Positions 6,716 to 7,804 of a stretch of 7,804 bases of DNA are shown piece after piece. The stretch is taken from positions 1 to 7,804 of the forward strand of contig CAJXIK010000089.1 of the NCBI GenBank assembly GCA_913054445.1. The letters run 5' to 3'. This stretch comes from an uncultured Bermanella sp. GTDB lineage: Bacteria; Pseudomonadota; Gammaproteobacteria; Pseudomonadales; Oceanobacteraceae. Every line of letters begins with the position of its first letter. Positions within the stretch are counted from its first letter, which is position 1. Position numbers and translations under genes: made by a program. The notes under the pieces are model-generated. The model ran no database searches, was not told the DNA's origin, and saw nothing but the letters and a program-made list of their open reading frames with translations.

Positions 6716-6746
6716 GCTTAAAATTACCACGCATAGCAAGGCCGTC

Positions 6747-7640
6747 ATGTCCTGGATTCAAGCCATATTAGCCGTAAACGCCGACCAAACCTCAGACCTA
6801 GAGGACCTGCTGATGGCCATAGGGGCCCAAGCGGTCACCATGCGCGACGGGGCCGACCAACCCATATACGAACCCAAGCTAGGCACCACCCCCCTGTGGG
6901 ACAAGGTCACTCTAGTGGCGCTGTTCGATGCCGAGCAACCCCTCGCCGAGCAGATGCAGCAACTGGCCGAGCTTTACACACGCGAAACTCAGCAGGACTT
7001 CCCCACCTATAAAATAGAACTGGTGGAAGACAAAGACTGGGTACGCGAATGGATGGACACCTTCGAGCCCATGCAATTTGGTGAACGCCTCTGGATCTGC
7101 CCCAGCTGGCGCGAACCTAAAGACCCCCAAGCGGTGAATTTAAAGCTCGACCCTGGCCTCGCATTTGGCACTGGCACCCATGCCACCACCGCCCTCTGCC
7201 TGCGTTGGCTAGACGGCTTTGAGATAAACCACAAACGCGTGGTGGACTTCGGTTGCGGCAGCGGCATACTCGGCATAGCGGCAATGTTACTGGGGGCCAA
7301 GCACATGGTGGGCATCGACATAGACCCACAGGCCATACTCGCCAGTGGCGAAAATGCGCAGCGTAACGGCATTGACGCCCAGAATATTGAGCTGTACTTA
7401 GTGGATGATGCGCCCACGACTCAGGTGGAGGTGGTGCTGGCCAATATTCTGGCAGGCCCATTAGTAGAGCTAAAAGACGCCATCCTCGCCTACCTATTGC
7501 CCGGCGGCCATTTGGTATTATCGGGCATCTTGGCCAGCCAGGCCCAGGAAGTGGTGACGGCCTATGAGGGCCAATGCGACATCTTAGGTGTCGATGAAGA
7601 AGACGGCTGGGTACGAGTGAGCGCACGCAGACACTGTTAA
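6747..7640 (+). CDS. prmA: Ribosomal protein L11 methyltransferase
   Basis: A 297-residue cytoplasmic enzyme that uses S-adenosylmethionine to methylate ribosomal protein L11 at several amino groups; the E. coli protein has 293 residues and is closely similar throughout. The N-terminal L11-recognition domain (about 1-95, beginning MSWIQ) leads through a linker with EDKDWVREWMDTFEPM to the Rossmann methyltransferase domain. Visible motifs: DPGLAFGTGTHATT (135-148), SAM-binding motif I VVDFGCGSGILGIAA (165-179), GIDIDPQAI (189-197) ending in the ribose-binding acidic residue region, and the ANILAGPL active-site strand (232-239). The start at 6747 has AAGG 5 nt upstream. prmA is separated from the next gene, a zinc-ribbon protein, by only 26 nt and is likely co-transcribed with it. 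In many gammaproteobacteria dusB and fis follow, but the window ends too soon to see them. Confidence 0.97.
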   Translation: MSWIQAILAVNADQTSDLEDLLMAIGAQAVTMRDGADQPIYEPKLGTTPLWDKVTLVALFDAEQPLAEQMQQLAELYTRETQQDFPTYKIELVEDKDWVREWMDTFEPMQFGERLWICPSWREPKDPQAVNLKLDPGLAFGTGTHATTALCLRWLDGFEINHKRVVDFGCGSGILGIAAMLLGAKHMVGIDIDPQAILASGENAQRNGIDAQNIELYLVDDAPTTQVEVVLANILAGPLVELKDAILAYLLPGGHLVLSGILASQAQEVVTAYEGQCDILGVDEEDGWVRVSARRHC

Positions 7641-7666
7641 TAATGGATCTATACGAATAATAAAAC

Positions 7667-7804
7667 ATGGAACAGACTCGCATCACCCAGTGCCCTAAAT
7701 GTGATACCACATTTCGCATCACCTCCAGCCAACTACAGGTGGCCAAGGGGGCGGTACGGTGCGGTGCCTGTTTGCATGTGTTTCGCGCCAGCGAGCACTT
7801 TCAA
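7667..7804 (+). CDS. Zinc-ribbon protein, DUF3426-type, 5' fragment cut by the window edge
   Basis: The first 46 residues of a protein that runs off the right edge. It has two CxxC knuckles, C9-P-K-C12 and C32-G-A-C35, within the pattern CPKCDTTFRI...QL..A.G.VRCGAC..VF. This is the MJ0042-type zinc-finger that opens many proteobacterial DUF3426 proteins, which typically continue into a transmembrane helix and a periplasmic domain; none of that can be seen here. No clear Shine-Dalgarno precedes the ATG, but the gene starts 26 nt after prmA and probably shares its transcript. A zinc-ribbon gene directly after prmA is also found in Pseudomonas. Function unknown. Confidence 0.88.
   Translation, partial: MEQTRITQCPKCDTTFRITSSQLQVAKGAVRCGACLHVFRASEHFQ

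Noticed and set aside
7007..7417. Second minus-strand open frame inside prmA
   Set aside because: It is entirely antisense to conserved methyltransferase motifs and matches no known protein pattern.
7117..7746. Long minus-strand open frame (about 209 codons) across prmA
   Set aside because: It lies antisense to the well-supported prmA, has a Pro/Arg/Cys-rich composition typical of shadow frames and shows no recognisable domain or ribosome-binding site.

Overview
The window looks like a piece of a gammaproteobacterial chromosome with moderate GC content (about 50% by eye). It is probably from a marine or environmental lineage related to the Pseudomonas/Cellvibrionales/Oceanospirillales side of the class. 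The evidence is the gene content: a LapD/LapG biofilm switch, a GcbA-like diguanylate cyclase, DUF2333, type II dehydroquinase and a Pseudomonas-like aroQ...prmA-zinc ribbon order. The genus cannot be fixed from the sequence alone. Nearly all of the window is coding, and no tRNA, rRNA, IS element, CRISPR array or phage gene was seen.

Left half (about 26-4275, minus strand): four co-directional genes, transcribed lapG (3577-4275), lapD (1593-3518), a PCu(A)C copper chaperone (1066-1524) and a DUF2333 membrane protein (26-1063). LapG is the periplasmic cysteine protease that trims RTX-type surface adhesins. LapD is the inner-membrane c-di-GMP receptor that holds LapG back when c-di-GMP is high. 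In this LapD both the GGDEF and EAL domains carry active-site substitutions, as expected for a receptor. The last two genes are 2 nt apart and have a plausible promoter of their own just downstream of lapD.

Centre (4276-6067): a 151-bp divergent intergenic region separates lapG from a plus-strand diguanylate cyclase with a degenerate N-terminal helical domain, a degenerate receiver, an intact receiver and an intact GGDEF domain with an inhibitory site. It resembles GcbA of Pseudomonas. A probable c-di-GMP producer thus lies head to head with the c-di-GMP receptor and the protease it restrains. The adhesin and its type I exporter are not in the window.

Right half (6188-7804, plus strand): housekeeping genes aroQ (shikimate pathway) and prmA (ribosomal protein L11 methyltransferase), then the first 46 codons of a zinc-ribbon (DUF3426-type) protein. 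In many gammaproteobacteria accB-accC lie between aroQ and prmA. Here they are missing, and a 118-bp (about 0.12 kb) spacer holds a 24-bp imperfect palindrome instead.

Overall the window joins a compact c-di-GMP adhesion-control module to a conserved housekeeping neighbourhood. No clearly unprecedented system is visible. The points most worth following are the gcbA/lapGD head-to-head pairing, the attachment of a copper chaperone and DUF2333 to lapGD, and the loss of accBC from the aroQ-prmA interval.
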